A stretch of DNA of 41,284 nucleotides from Bryobacterales bacterium (GTDB lineage: Bacteria > Acidobacteriota > Terriglobia > Bryobacterales > Bryobacteraceae), in contig PLRJ01000103.1 of assembly GCA_003163855.1 (NCBI GenBank), positions 1 to 41,284 on the forward strand. Direction: 5' to 3'. The notes under the pieces were generated by a model. The model was not told where the DNA came from. It was given only the letters and a program-made list of their open reading frames with translations, and did not search any database. A program made the position numbers and the translations under genes. This document shows, one piece after another, positions 18,628-27,241 of this stretch (positions are counted from its first letter, which is position 1; every line of letters starts with the position of its first letter).

Positions 18628-19940
18628 TGCCCCGTCATAAGATTTCACGCCGTACGGTTCTGCGCGGCGCAGGCTGCACTATGGCGTTGCCATGGCTCGA
18701 ATCGCTTCACGCTTTGGCCGACTCGCCATCGCCTTCCGCCTTCCCCAAACGCTTCGGCGTGGTGTTTCTAGGCAATGGCATCAACGAAGATCACTGGAGC
18801 GCGAGCGGCGAAGGCGCGGCCATGCAACTCAGCAAGACGCTGGAACCGCTGGAGCCGCTAAAACATAAGATTAACGTCATTGATGGCCTTTTCGTAAAGG
18901 CGCTAACCGGCCAGGGAATTCACCCGGGCCAGACCGGCAGCCTGCTATCGGGCGCGCATATCTCGAAAGGCGCCATCATCCACTCGGGCATCAGCATCGA
19001 TCAGATGATCGCCAACCATGTGGGCGACAGCACTCCGCAGAGCAGCATCGTGCTGGCGTGCGAACAGCCCATGACTGGCTATCACGAAACTAACTTCTCC
19101 ATGGCGTACAGTTCGCACATCTCCTGGCAGACGCCTGAATCGCCGGTGCCGGTGGAAGTGTATCCCTCGCTCGCCTGGGACAACCTGTTCGACAACCGCG
19201 GCAGCTTGCTTAACATGAGCATTCTCGATCGTGTCAAAGATCGCGCCCAGGACCTCGCAAAACGCGTAAGCGCCAGCGATAAAGGCAAGCTGGATGAATA
19301 TCTAACCAGCGTGCGCGAAGTTGAAAAACGAGTAGAAGGTATGCGCAAAGGCAAAGAGGATGCGGAAGACGCAGCCAAGGCGAAAAACACCGTCGCCGCA
19401 ACGATGGATCGCCCGGCCAACGGACTTCCTGAAGATCTGCGCGATCACGCCCGCCTGATGTGCGACATCATTGCCATCGCTTTCCAGACGAACAAGACAC
19501 GCGTTGCCTCGCTGATCATTTCGCGCGATCTTTCCGCCATGTACTACCCGTTCCTGGATGTGAAAGAAGGGCACCATGCCGCGTCTCACAACAACAACTC
19601 AGATGGCTATGAGCGCATCGCCCGCTTTCATGTCAGCCAGTACGCTTATCTCGCGTCCAAACTTGACAGCATGAAGGAAGGCGACGGAACGGTGCTCGAC
19701 AATACCTGCCTGATGTTTCTATCGAACCTTTGGATTGGCCGCAAACACGACAACTTCAGGCTGCCGCTGGTGCTGGCAGGCGGACTCGGCGGCACGCTCA
19801 AAACCGGGCGCACCTTGAATTACCTGAACGAGAGCGAAGAGAATCGCAAAATGTGCAGTCTCTATCTTTCGCTGATGGACCGCTTCGACGTCAAACTCGA
19901 ACAGTTCGGCGATTCCCAAACGCGGCTGCAGCAGTTATAA
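18627..19940 (+). CDS. Tat-exported DUF1552 protein
   Basis: This 437-residue protein begins at the ATG overlapping the cytochrome stop. The twin-arginine signal is KISRRTVLRGAG, followed by CTMALPWLESLHALA. The body matches DUF1552: PKRFGVVFLGNGIN, LEPLEPLKHKINVIDGL, GIHPGQTGSLLSGAH, SIDQMIANHVG, MGYHETNFSMAYSSHISW-type sequence and a late HHAASHNNNS motif. DUF1552 proteins almost always sit next to DUF1592-type cytochromes; related exported families belong to the alkaline phosphatase/sulfatase-like DUF1501 group. The coupled pair suggests that the DUF1552 product, exported folded and possibly with cofactor, is the enzymatic partner and the cytochrome the electron carrier. That division of labour is inference. 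It is the last gene of the operon; no clear terminator hairpin follows. Confidence 0.9.
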   Translation: MPRHKISRRTVLRGAGCTMALPWLESLHALADSPSPSAFPKRFGVVFLGNGINEDHWSASGEGAAMQLSKTLEPLEPLKHKINVIDGLFVKALTGQGIHPGQTGSLLSGAHISKGAIIHSGISIDQMIANHVGDSTPQSSIVLACEQPMTGYHETNFSMAYSSHISWQTPESPVPVEVYPSLAWDNLFDNRGSLLNMSILDRVKDRAQDLAKRVSASDKGKLDEYLTSVREVEKRVEGMRKGKEDAEDAAKAKNTVAATMDRPANGLPEDLRDHARLMCDIIAIAFQTNKTRVASLIISRDLSAMYYPFLDVKEGHHAASHNNNSDGYERIARFHVSQYAYLASKLDSMKEGDGTVLDNTCLMFLSNLWIGRKHDNFRLPLVLAGGLGGTLKTGRTLNYLNESEENRKMCSLYLSLMDRFDVKLEQFGDSQTRLQQL

Positions 19941-19991
19941 CGATAGCTGTAGTAACTTTAGAACACGGTTTTCGATTGCAATTGAAACAGA

Positions 19992-20572
19992 TTAGTGGCG
20001 TGCCGCAGGTATCCACGTTTTGTCGCGGGCTACCAGCTTATTTCCTTGTACATCTAAGTCAAGCTCGAGAGCACCAATAGTATCGTTTTCCATACATTCA
20101 CTTTCAAAAGCGTGCTCTGAATATTCAGTTGCCAATCCCATTCCCCACCTTTCGGCGCGCTCTCACGGATGGCGGACGAGACAGCCCCTGTGTTCAGCAG
20201 CACAGGTTCTTCGCCGTCTACGGCCCAATACTCAATTGCTGCCGTTTTCATATCTTGATCGATTGATTTCAGCACGCGCCTGTTGTTAATTGCAATGGTT
20301 TAGCTTTCTTCAAATCGGGACTTTGCACTGTGTGCGTGACTCTATAAATCCTCCGGCCGTTCACCGTACCTAATTCGATCGCCTTCACGTCGTCCGTAAG
20401 ATCTGCCGGATTTGCGTGCCTTAGGTCATCTTCGACATCCAACCTTTTAGGGCCCTCGGTAGAGTAGGCTCCAGCCAGATTCTGACTGTAGGGCCGAAAG
20501 CTGGCCATAACTAACGGCGCACACGGCTAACGTCACCGCCAACAACCCAAGTCTTCGCAACCTCATTTTCAT
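19992..20572 (-). pseudogene. Frameshifted exported protein gene (at least three shifts)
   Basis: Reading leftward, the ATG at 20572 gives a good signal peptide (MKMRLRRLGLLAVTLAVCAV, then SYGQ) that runs to a stop after 41 residues. The protein-like sequence continues in another frame from about 20508 to 20269 (AYSTEGPKRLDVEDDLRHAN, RRIYRVTHTVQ). It then shifts to the frame of 20275 to about 20140 (IDQDMKTAAIEYWAVDGEEPV), and again to the frame ending at TAA 19992-19994 (GLATEYSEHAFESECMEND, VQGNKLVARDKTWIPAARH). Each piece has natural composition and the pieces join end to end in the right order. I read this as one secreted protein of about 190 residues broken by three frameshifts. The family is unknown to me. 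Sequencing error is an alternative, although neighbouring long genes are intact. Confidence 0.6.
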
Positions 20573-20622
20573 AGGGTGCCCCGCCTAAACCGTTCTCGGG
20601 AATTATCCTCTGTTCTCGGCCC

Positions 20623-23154
20623 TTATTCGCCACGCAAAACTTCCAACGGTCGCTGATCCAGAATCTTCGCGCTGGCCAGCCATCCGGCGATGTTCGCTAG
20701 CAGCATGGTTCCTACAATCGCCACCGCCAGCGCCTTCCAATCGAAATCAAAGCTGGTATCAATGAATCTGTTCGCCACAATCTTGGTGAACACGTTGGCT
20801 AGAATTCCGCCAATTAATCCACTGACCGCGCCCAGCAGAGAAAACTCCACCGAAAATATACCCGCGATTTTGCCGCGCGTGCCCCCCAGCGATTTCAAGA
20901 TCGCCACTTCGCGAACCCGCCGGTAGCGCGTTCCCGCCACGCTCGCTGAAAGGATAATGACGCCGGCCAATATCGCGAACAAAGCAAGAAAACGAATCAC
21001 CAGGGCCACCTGGTCCACGGCCTCCTGAATGCGCGTCAGAACCTCGGCCAGGTTCATCACGGTCACGGTCGGGAATTTTTCGAAGATCGCTTCTTCCACT
21101 TGCGGAATGCAGGAAGGCTCCACATGCACCGCGCCGTAGTAGACCACCGGAACGCCCGCGAGTGCCGCTTGCGGAAACACCAGGTCATAGCGCACCGGCG
21201 CCCGCTGTTCCCTCCGGAAGATGGCTACTAGAGGCGCTTCAAAAATGCGGCCCGCCATCTGAAACTTCAGCTTGTCTCCCAGTCGCAAATGATAATCACG
21301 CTGCGCCTGTTCCGATACCGCCAATTCAGGGTCGGCTGTCTCCGGGTTCCACCAATGTCCGCTGATCACCTGTAACCCATCGGGCAGCGAACGTGCTGTG
21401 GTAATTCGCGCCGTTTGCAGTTGGTCTTTACGTTGCTTGGTTAGCTCCAGTTGTTCCGTCGACACTCCGTTCTTGCCCAGCATGCGCGACACCACGTAGC
21501 CCACCAGTTGTAATTTGCCGCTGACACCCGGTTGCGCTTCCACAACGGAGGTCACCGCCGGTACATTGCGGATGTCCAGCAGAAAAAGGTTGCCTTCCCG
21601 CCCGGGAGCCTCACCGTTCACTTCGCGCAACACCGTCGATTGAATCAAATAGATGGCTAACGTGAACATCACTCCCACACCGAGCGCTACCAGTACCGAC
21701 TTCGCTTGATTACCAGGCCGATAAAGATTGGCGAAGCCATGCCTGAACGTCGCCGGCAGCCAAGCGCTCCAAGCCCTCACCATCAGCCGCAAAACCCACA
21801 GCAACAGCGTCGCCACGCCAAACAGCAGCACGATGCTTATGGCAAGTCCCGAGACAAAATACAGCGCCATCCTGGTTGAACCGCTAAGCCAGAACGCTAT
21901 CAACCAGAAGCCGCCGCCAATCAGCAGCACTCCCGCCCACGCAGGTAGATTCGTGTACCACTTGCCCTTGCTTCCCGTTTCGCCCTCCATGTTCCTGCGA
22001 AATACCAGGCTGGGACGCACGTTGCGAATGCTCAACAAGGGCGGAACCGTGAACAGCAGTGTGGCCAATATCCCGACGCTCATACCTTGCAGGCTGAATG
22101 ACCAGTCCCAGCCGACTTCAGGGAGCATGGCGAATATGTTTCGCATCATCACCGGAAACGACTTCTGGACAATGGCGCCCACAGCCACGCCAATAACCCC
22201 GCCTGCTATCCCCAAGAAAAGCGTTTGCAGCAGATAGATCTGCATCACCTGACTCGAGCGCGCACCGACTGCTTTCATAACCGCAATGGTGTCCATGCGC
22301 TGCTGCAAGTGCGAATACATGGCCATCGCTACACCTAACGATCCGACAATCAACGCAATCAGACTGATCAAACTAAGAAAGATGGTGGTGTTGTCTATTG
22401 CCTTGCCCACTGTGGGACTGCCGTCGCGATAGTCGCTGATGAACACGCGGTGAAACGTGTCCTGAATCGAGTTCTTCACCGAATCCAGGTTCGTCTGCGG
22501 CTTAAGACGGAATAGGAACCTCTGTGCCGCGCGGCTCCCAAACTGGATTAATCCAGTCCTGTCCAGTCCTTGCCGGCTCATCAGCACGCGCATACCGGGG
22601 CCGAACCCAGACGCTAATCTGTCTGGCTCCGCCGTTATCTCGCCGGTAATGCGAAATTCTTTTCCGCCCAGGCGGATGCTGTCTCCCACGCCCACCTTCA
22701 GCCGCACTAGCAGTTCCTGGGACGCGACGACCGACTCGTCGTTGCTCAACAACTTCGCCAGCGACTCCTTCGGCTTCAGACCCAGATCGCCGTAATAGGG
22801 GTAAACGTTGGGGTCCACGGCTTTCACCGAAATCATCTGCGGGATATGCTGGGTGGCTGAGTTTGCCATCGAAACAGTCTCGGTCACCCGCGTCATCGAT
22901 CCATCTTTCCCGCCCAAAGTTTGCATCTTGGCGATCTGGTTCGCGGTTGGATCCTCCCATGTTTGCGCCTGCACATCGGCCGCTATCAGCTGCTTCGAAT
23001 TACGCAGCAACATGTCTCGAAATGCATAGCCGAAGCCCTTCACACCGCTAAGAGCCGCCACGCCGACCGCCACCGCCAGCACGACAAACGCGAATTTCGC
23101 AGGCGTAGCGCGCAGTTCCCGCCACGCTATGTTCCACGCCGTTTTCAGAAACAT
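20623..23154 (-). CDS. ybbP: ABC transporter permease, YbbP/FtsX-like
   Basis: The 843-residue membrane protein resembles E. coli YbbP (about 800 residues). It has an N-terminal helix (FAFVVLAVAVGVAALSGV), a large periplasmic domain at about 45-255, a FtsX/MacB-type core of three helices (TTIFLSLISLIALIVGSLGVAMAMYSHL; MQIYLLQTLFLGIAGGVIGVAVGAIV; SVGILATLLFTVPPLLSI), middle helices (WAGVLLIGGGFWLIAFWL; MALYFVSGLAISIVLLFGVATLLLWVL), a second periplasmic domain, and a second FtsX core at the C-terminus (ALVIRFLALFAILAGVIILSASVAGTRYRRVREVAILKSLGGTRGKI). Its start is 3 bp after the ATPase stop, so the two form one transporter operon. Such transporters are thought to extract or export lipophilic molecules from the inner membrane; substrate is not known here. 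Confidence 0.9.
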   Translation of the reverse strand: MFLKTAWNIAWRELRATPAKFAFVVLAVAVGVAALSGVKGFGYAFRDMLLRNSKQLIAADVQAQTWEDPTANQIAKMQTLGGKDGSMTRVTETVSMANSATQHIPQMISVKAVDPNVYPYYGDLGLKPKESLAKLLSNDESVVASQELLVRLKVGVGDSIRLGGKEFRITGEITAEPDRLASGFGPGMRVLMSRQGLDRTGLIQFGSRAAQRFLFRLKPQTNLDSVKNSIQDTFHRVFISDYRDGSPTVGKAIDNTTIFLSLISLIALIVGSLGVAMAMYSHLQQRMDTIAVMKAVGARSSQVMQIYLLQTLFLGIAGGVIGVAVGAIVQKSFPVMMRNIFAMLPEVGWDWSFSLQGMSVGILATLLFTVPPLLSIRNVRPSLVFRRNMEGETGSKGKWYTNLPAWAGVLLIGGGFWLIAFWLSGSTRMALYFVSGLAISIVLLFGVATLLLWVLRLMVRAWSAWLPATFRHGFANLYRPGNQAKSVLVALGVGVMFTLAIYLIQSTVLREVNGEAPGREGNLFLLDIRNVPAVTSVVEAQPGVSGKLQLVGYVVSRMLGKNGVSTEQLELTKQRKDQLQTARITTARSLPDGLQVISGHWWNPETADPELAVSEQAQRDYHLRLGDKLKFQMAGRIFEAPLVAIFRREQRAPVRYDLVFPQAALAGVPVVYYGAVHVEPSCIPQVEEAIFEKFPTVTVMNLAEVLTRIQEAVDQVALVIRFLALFAILAGVIILSASVAGTRYRRVREVAILKSLGGTRGKIAGIFSVEFSLLGAVSGLIGGILANVFTKIVANRFIDTSFDFDWKALAVAIVGTMLLANIAGWLASAKILDQRPLEVLRGE

Positions 23155-23157
23155 CGG

Positions 23158-23862
23158 TTACGCCGCCATCTCGTCGCTGATAATCAATCCGTCGGTCAGC
23201 GTGATGATCCGGTCGGCATGTTCCGCCAGCTTGCGGTCATGCGTTACCAGCACCAGCGTGGTTGCGTCCAGCTTGTTCAAATCCATCAGCAGTTGCAGCA
23301 CCTGCTGACCGTTGGCGCTGTCCAGATTTCCTGTCGGTTCGTCCGCCATCAGAATCGGGGGCTTGGTGATAAACGCCCTAGCCAGCGCAACGCGCTGCTG
23401 CTCACCACCGGAAAGCTGCACTGGATAATGGTGGCTTCTGTTGGACAGCCCAACCCGCTCCAGTAGTTCTTTGGCGCGCGATCGCGGCTGCCCGTTGGCG
23501 CCAACCAGTTCGGCAGGCAGCAAAACATTTTCTTCGGCTGTTAGCGTCGGAACAAGTTGGTAAGCCTGGAAGACGAAACCGATCTTGCGGCCGCGCAAGC
23601 GCGCCAGGTCGTCTTCCTTCAGCCGGCTGATTTCGACGCCATCCAGCGTGATGGTGCCTGAGGTAACCGTATCCAATCCCGCCAGCAAACCAAGCAGCGT
23701 GCTCTTGCCGCTGCCCGAAGCGCCCATAATCGCCACAAATTGCCCGCGCGGCACATTGAACGACAAGCCCTTCAAGATGTCGACGCGGCTGGTTGAACTC
23801 ACAATCGTCTTCTTCAAATCGCACACTTCTATTACGTTCGTGGTGCTGCTTGCATTGGTCAT
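23158..23862 (-). CDS. ybbA: ABC transporter ATP-binding protein, YbbA/LolD-like
   Basis: The 234-residue cytoplasmic ATPase has Walker [10 protein letters not shown] (residues 47-55), a Q-loop in [19 protein letters not shown], signature [14 protein letters not shown], Walker [13 protein letters not shown], and the switch His in LVLVTHD. The MacB/LolD/YbbA hallmark [16 protein letters not shown] is present. It is co-transcribed with the permease (3 bp apart) and drives it. It lies head to head with the tesA-like lipoprotein gene, only 14 bp between the likely starts, matching the tesA-ybbA-ybbP arrangement of E. coli. Confidence 0.93.
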   Translation of the reverse strand: MTNASSTTNVIEVCDLKKTIVSSTSRVDILKGLSFNVPRGQFVAIMGASGSGKSTLLGLLAGLDTVTSGTITLDGVEISRLKEDDLARLRGRKIGFVFQAYQLVPTLTAEENVLLPAELVGANGQPRSRAKELLERVGLSNRSHHYPVQLSGGEQQRVALARAFITKPPILMADEPTGNLDSANGQQVLQLLMDLNKLDATTLVLVTHDRKLAEHADRIITLTDGLIISDEMAA

Positions 23863-23876
23863 GTCAATTTAGAGGT

Positions 23877-24581
23877 GTGGGAAAAACGCCGTTACATCCT
23901 ATTGTTGCAATCTTGCTTTCATCTGTCCTGCTGACAACGGCCTGCAACAAAGACGCTCCAGCCCAACATAAGGAACAACGCAGCGAAGCTGAACCAAGTT
24001 CCATGGCTGCTCCGGCGCCCCCATCGGATACGCGCCCCGTAATCGTCGCTTTCGGTGACAGCTTAACCGCCGGGGTTTCCGGCCGCAGCTATCCCGAAGC
24101 CCTGCAGGATCTGCTTGATGCGCAAGGCTATCGCTACCGCGTCGATAACCAGGGAGTCAGCGGGGACACCACCAGTGACGGTCTTGCACGCATCGACAAC
24201 GTCATCTCCGCTAAACCAGCGCTCGTCTTGCTCGAATTCGGCGGTAACGATGGTCTGCGCGGCGTCCCGGTCGAAGCCACGCGTGACAATCTCAACAAGA
24301 TGATTGAGCATGTCCAGCAGGCGCACATCCCGCTCGTTCTGCTGGGAATCACTTTACCGCCTAACTATGGCCCTGAATACGTACGGCCCTTCACTGCTAT
24401 TTTTCCCGATCTGGCTGCGCAGCACCACATCAAGCTCATGCCGTTCCTGTTGCTGCATGTCTATCAGAACCACGCGTTGATGCAGCCCGACGGCATCCAT
24501 CCCAATGAAGAAGGCAACAAAATTGTGGCCCGCGATGTTCTGGCTTTGATTGCCCCTTTATTGAAGAGATCTCCACATTGA
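23877..24581 (+). CDS. tesA: TesA-like SGNH/GDSL esterase lipoprotein
   Basis: I use GTG 23877 (234 residues) because it places a compact lipoprotein signal at the N-terminus: MGKTPLHPIVAILLSSVLLTTAC, lipid-attachment Cys23. The frame is open further upstream into ybbA, but that part is antisense to ybbA. The SGNH blocks are clear: VAFGDSLTAG (nucleophile Ser62), NQGVSGDTTSDGL (Gly), EFGGNDGLRG (Asn) and QPDGIHPNEEG (Asp205, His208). The family comprises TesA/arylesterase enzymes that hydrolyse acyl esters or thioesters outside the cytoplasmic membrane. Lipid anchoring is unusual compared with soluble periplasmic E. coli TesA. The TGA overlaps the TTG start of folC (TTGA). Confidence 0.85.
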   Translation: MGKTPLHPIVAILLSSVLLTTACNKDAPAQHKEQRSEAEPSSMAAPAPPSDTRPVIVAFGDSLTAGVSGRSYPEALQDLLDAQGYRYRVDNQGVSGDTTSDGLARIDNVISAKPALVLLEFGGNDGLRGVPVEATRDNLNKMIEHVQQAHIPLVLLGITLPPNYGPEYVRPFTAIFPDLAAQHHIKLMPFLLLHVYQNHALMQPDGIHPNEEGNKIVARDVLALIAPLLKRSPH

Positions 24582-25834
24582 GCTATCCCGAATCTGTCCA
24601 ATACCTTTATGCGTTGGGCAACGAGCTCAAGGCGGGAGCGAAGTTCGGCTTAGAGCGTATGGTTTTGCTGCTCGAGGCTCTCGGACAGCCGCAGCTTGCT
24701 ACCCGCACCATTCACGTCGCCGGCACCAATGGCAAAGGTTCCACCAGCGCGATGATTGCGTCCGCATTGACGGCTGCCGGTTACCGAACTGGTCTTTATA
24801 CTTCGCCGCATCTGATTGCGCCCACGGAGCGCATACAGATCGACGGCATTCCCATCACGCCAGCCGATTTCGCCGGCGCCTTCAGCGTCGTTCATGCCGT
24901 CGCCGAGCGTTTGATGGAAGACAATGTTATCGACGCCCACCCCTCTTACTTTGAAACTGTCACGGCCATGGCGTTCGAGTATTTCAAAACCCGCGCCGAT
25001 ATCGCAGTAATCGAAGTGGGCTTGGGAGGCAGACTTGATGCTACCAACGTTGTGGCTCCTGAACTCTGCGTTATTACGCCCATCGCTTTCGATCACGAAG
25101 CTTTCCTTGGGAACACCATTGAATCCATTGCCGCCGAGAAAGCCGGCATTCTAAAGCCGAACGTTCCCGCCATCATTGCGGCACAGCCGGAAGCAGCCGA
25201 ATCGGTCATTACCCAGCATGCCCGCTCCTTGAGCTCGCCCCTTACTTTTAGCCGCGATGCAGCCATTTCAAACGTGCAGGTAACGCCGTATGGATCATCT
25301 TTCACGCTCGACGAAGTTGATTACCAGTGTCCCCTGCCCGGCCGCCATCAGATCGGCAACGCCACCACGGCGATACTTGCGTGCCGCCAGTTCGGTTTGC
25401 CTAGCGTCGCAATTCAACGCGGTCTCAGCGGCGCCAAATGGCCCGGACGCCTGCAGTTCATCTCTCGTTCGCCCGATATTGTGCTTGATGGTGCGCACAA
25501 CCCAGCCGGAGCGGCGGCCTTGGCCGATTACATTCTCGAATTCCACTCGGGCCGACCGGTGTGGATGGTCTACGGAGCCATGCGTGACAAGGCCATCGAC
25601 GAAGTAACGTCGGTTCTTTTTCCGCTAGCGACGCGGTTGATCGTCACCGCTCCTGACTTTCCGCGCGCCCTCAGGCCGGAATCCATTCTGGAGTTACACC
25701 CGCACTCGAACGCCACCATCGCCCCGAAGGTCCGCGACGCTATCGACCTCGCCCTTGCCGCGCCCGCCGACGCCGTCGTCTTCTTCACCGGCTCTCTTTT
25801 CCTGGTTGGCGAAGCACTCTCTCTTATACCGTAA
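24578..25834 (+). CDS. folC: Bifunctional folylpolyglutamate/dihydrofolate synthase
   Basis: The 418-residue Mur-ligase-family enzyme adds glutamate to (dihydro)folates in the cytoplasm. It starts at TTG, overlapping the tesA stop; the next in-frame Met is inside the conserved N-terminus, so TTG is needed. Motifs are TIHVAGTNGKGSTSAMIASAL (P-loop), GLYTSPHLIAPTERIQIDG, AVIEVGLGGRLDATNVV, ITPIAFDHEAFLG, GRLQFISRSPDIVLDGAHNP and VWMVYGAMRDKAIDEV. Length is normal. It is coupled to tesA and followed after 11 bp by plsC, so the three probably share a transcript. Confidence 0.95.
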   Translation: MSYPESVQYLYALGNELKAGAKFGLERMVLLLEALGQPQLATRTIHVAGTNGKGSTSAMIASALTAAGYRTGLYTSPHLIAPTERIQIDGIPITPADFAGAFSVVHAVAERLMEDNVIDAHPSYFETVTAMAFEYFKTRADIAVIEVGLGGRLDATNVVAPELCVITPIAFDHEAFLGNTIESIAAEKAGILKPNVPAIIAAQPEAAESVITQHARSLSSPLTFSRDAAISNVQVTPYGSSFTLDEVDYQCPLPGRHQIGNATTAILACRQFGLPSVAIQRGLSGAKWPGRLQFISRSPDIVLDGAHNPAGAAALADYILEFHSGRPVWMVYGAMRDKAIDEVTSVLFPLATRLIVTAPDFPRALRPESILELHPHSNATIAPKVRDAIDLALAAPADAVVFFTGSLFLVGEALSLIP

Positions 25835-25845
25835 ACTGGTGTTGC

Positions 25846-26601
25846 ATGCGACGTCTGCGCGGTCTGCTAATAGCCGACCCGGCCATTGTTCTGGGCACTC
25901 TTTTCTTCGGCACCATAAGCCTGCTCACATCTTTTTTCGACCCCAGCGGCCGCAAGCAGAATGTGATTGCGCGGGTCTGGGCAAAAACCGCCCTCTGGTG
26001 CAGCGGCGTCGGCTTGGAAGTCCAAGGACTGGAGCACATCGATCCCGCCGGTAGTTACGTGTTTATAGCCAATCACTTGAGCTACATGGACACGCCGGTG
26101 CTGCTGGCCAGCGTGCCCGTCCAATTCCGCTTCTTAGCCAAGAGCGGCCTCTTCAAGATTCCACTTTTGGGCACACATCTGCGCAGCGCCGGGCACATCC
26201 CGGTACCGCGTGAAGATCCGCGCGCGGCGGTAAAAACCATGCAGGTGGCTGCTGAAACCATCCAGCAGAAGCAAATCTCGCTTCTCATCTTTCCCGAAGG
26301 CGGTCGTTCGCGGGACGGCGTCTTGCAGCAATTCAAAGAGGGCGGTGCTTACATCGCCATCCGCGCAGGTGTCCCGGTAGTGCCTACCGTGCTTATAGCC
26401 ACCCACAAAGTTTTGCCCTTCGGCGGCGGCGTGGTGGAGTCGGGCAAGGTGAAGCTGATTTTACTCAAGCCGATTTCCACCTCGGGCTTGACGTTGAAGG
26501 ACCGGGGCGCGCTGACAGAAACGCTACGGGAGATGATCGCGGCCACGCTCCTCGAAAACGGCTATCAATCGCTTCCTCAAGTAACTAGTAGCAGCCGGTA
26601 G
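25846..26601 (+). CDS. plsC: 1-acyl-sn-glycerol-3-phosphate acyltransferase
   Basis: This 251-residue membrane-associated enzyme acylates lysophosphatidate to phosphatidate in phospholipid synthesis. An N-terminal hydrophobic segment (AIVLGTLFFGTISLLTSFF) anchors it. The catalytic H(X)4D motif is NHLSYMD (His77, Asp82). The substrate-binding motif is FPEGGRSRDG, a variant of the usual FPEGTRS. Further motifs are KSGLFKIPLLGTHL and AGVPVVPTVLIATHKVLP. It lies 11 bp after folC. Substrate chain length cannot be read from sequence. Confidence 0.92.
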   Translation: MRRLRGLLIADPAIVLGTLFFGTISLLTSFFDPSGRKQNVIARVWAKTALWCSGVGLEVQGLEHIDPAGSYVFIANHLSYMDTPVLLASVPVQFRFLAKSGLFKIPLLGTHLRSAGHIPVPREDPRAAVKTMQVAAETIQQKQISLLIFPEGGRSRDGVLQQFKEGGAYIAIRAGVPVVPTVLIATHKVLPFGGGVVESGKVKLILLKPISTSGLTLKDRGALTETLREMIAATLLENGYQSLPQVTSSSR

Positions 26602-27170
26602 GTTGAGCGCGCGGCGGCTGCTTGCGCTTCGGATAGACATAAAAGTCTCATTCGCATTGAGTTTGCCGGATGCCTGCGTTCCGCGAACAGCCAAAATCCC
26701 GGTAAGTCGTTGAGCGGACTCAGAAAATAAACTTGTAACTTCGGAACGGGGATTTTTGCAGAGTTCTGCCACGGGTGTTTTGGCGTTTTTGCGAAACGAA
26801 TTAGCGGTGGGTTCGATTTTCAAAAAGTGTGTCTGATAGCGGGATGAAATGCCAACCCGGAAAAAAAGCGCTTACTTTCGGAACGTTGTTGCTTCACTGG
26901 CGGAATACTCACGGGGCTGCAAATATCATCACCGCGCGTTTTACGTCAGCTTCAGGGCGACCACATCGGGCTGGATTGGCGAACAACGGGCACTGTCCAA
27001 ACCGGGTCGTGAACGTGACAAAACAACTTTTCTCGACCTGTGATCGGAAACGCGCGCAATCCCGATCTGCAGTTCTTGGCAACATTTCAGGCTTCCGCTG
27101 ACTTAACCATTCATAATGCTGAGGGCAAGCCAGTATGTTTCCACAACCCGCACATTAAAATATTGACTAG

Positions 27171-27199
27171 TTGACTCGCGACCTGCCCCTATGTAGACT
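27171..27199 (+). promoter_or_regulatory. Candidate sigma-70 promoter of the PadR gene
   Basis: TTGACT (27171-27176), an exact 17-bp spacer and TAGACT (27194-27199) lie 42 bp before the padR ATG. A second TTGACT is 8 bp upstream (27163-27168), giving two overlapping -35 options. A leader of about 35 bases with an AGGA site before the ATG is normal. Confidence 0.5.
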
Positions 27200-27203
27200 T
27201 ACA
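27192..27203. promoter_or_regulatory. Putative PadR operator overlapping the -10
   Basis: TGTA, four bases (GACT), TACA forms a perfect inverted repeat directly over the predicted -10 of the PadR gene. Known PadR sites are dyads of the ATGT...ACAT kind, so a PadR dimer binding here could repress its own gene. Length is short, so chance is possible. Confidence 0.4.
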
Positions 27204-27241
27204 ATTAAGGGTATCGACAAAAATAAATATAGGACAAGCAT

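Larger units (their letters stand above)
26602..27241. other. 640-bp gene-poor intergenic block
   Basis: No convincing gene, RNA or insertion sequence is visible here. Short open frames exist on both strands (64, 90 and about 99 residues) but lack start sites, known motifs or natural composition over their length. AT-rich sequence from about 27150 carries the PadR promoter. The first 240 bp have a compositional character different from the neighbouring genes and could be a copy of a dispersed intergenic repeat; only a genome-wide search could show this. Confidence 0.4.

Noticed and set aside
26780..26840. tRNA-like GGTTCGATT segment
   Set aside because: No acceptor stem, D-arm or anticodon arm can be folded around it.
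26849..27043. 64-residue small protein
   Set aside because: Frame is complete and the composition acceptable, but there is no clear ribosome site, motif or neighbour context; too weak to call.
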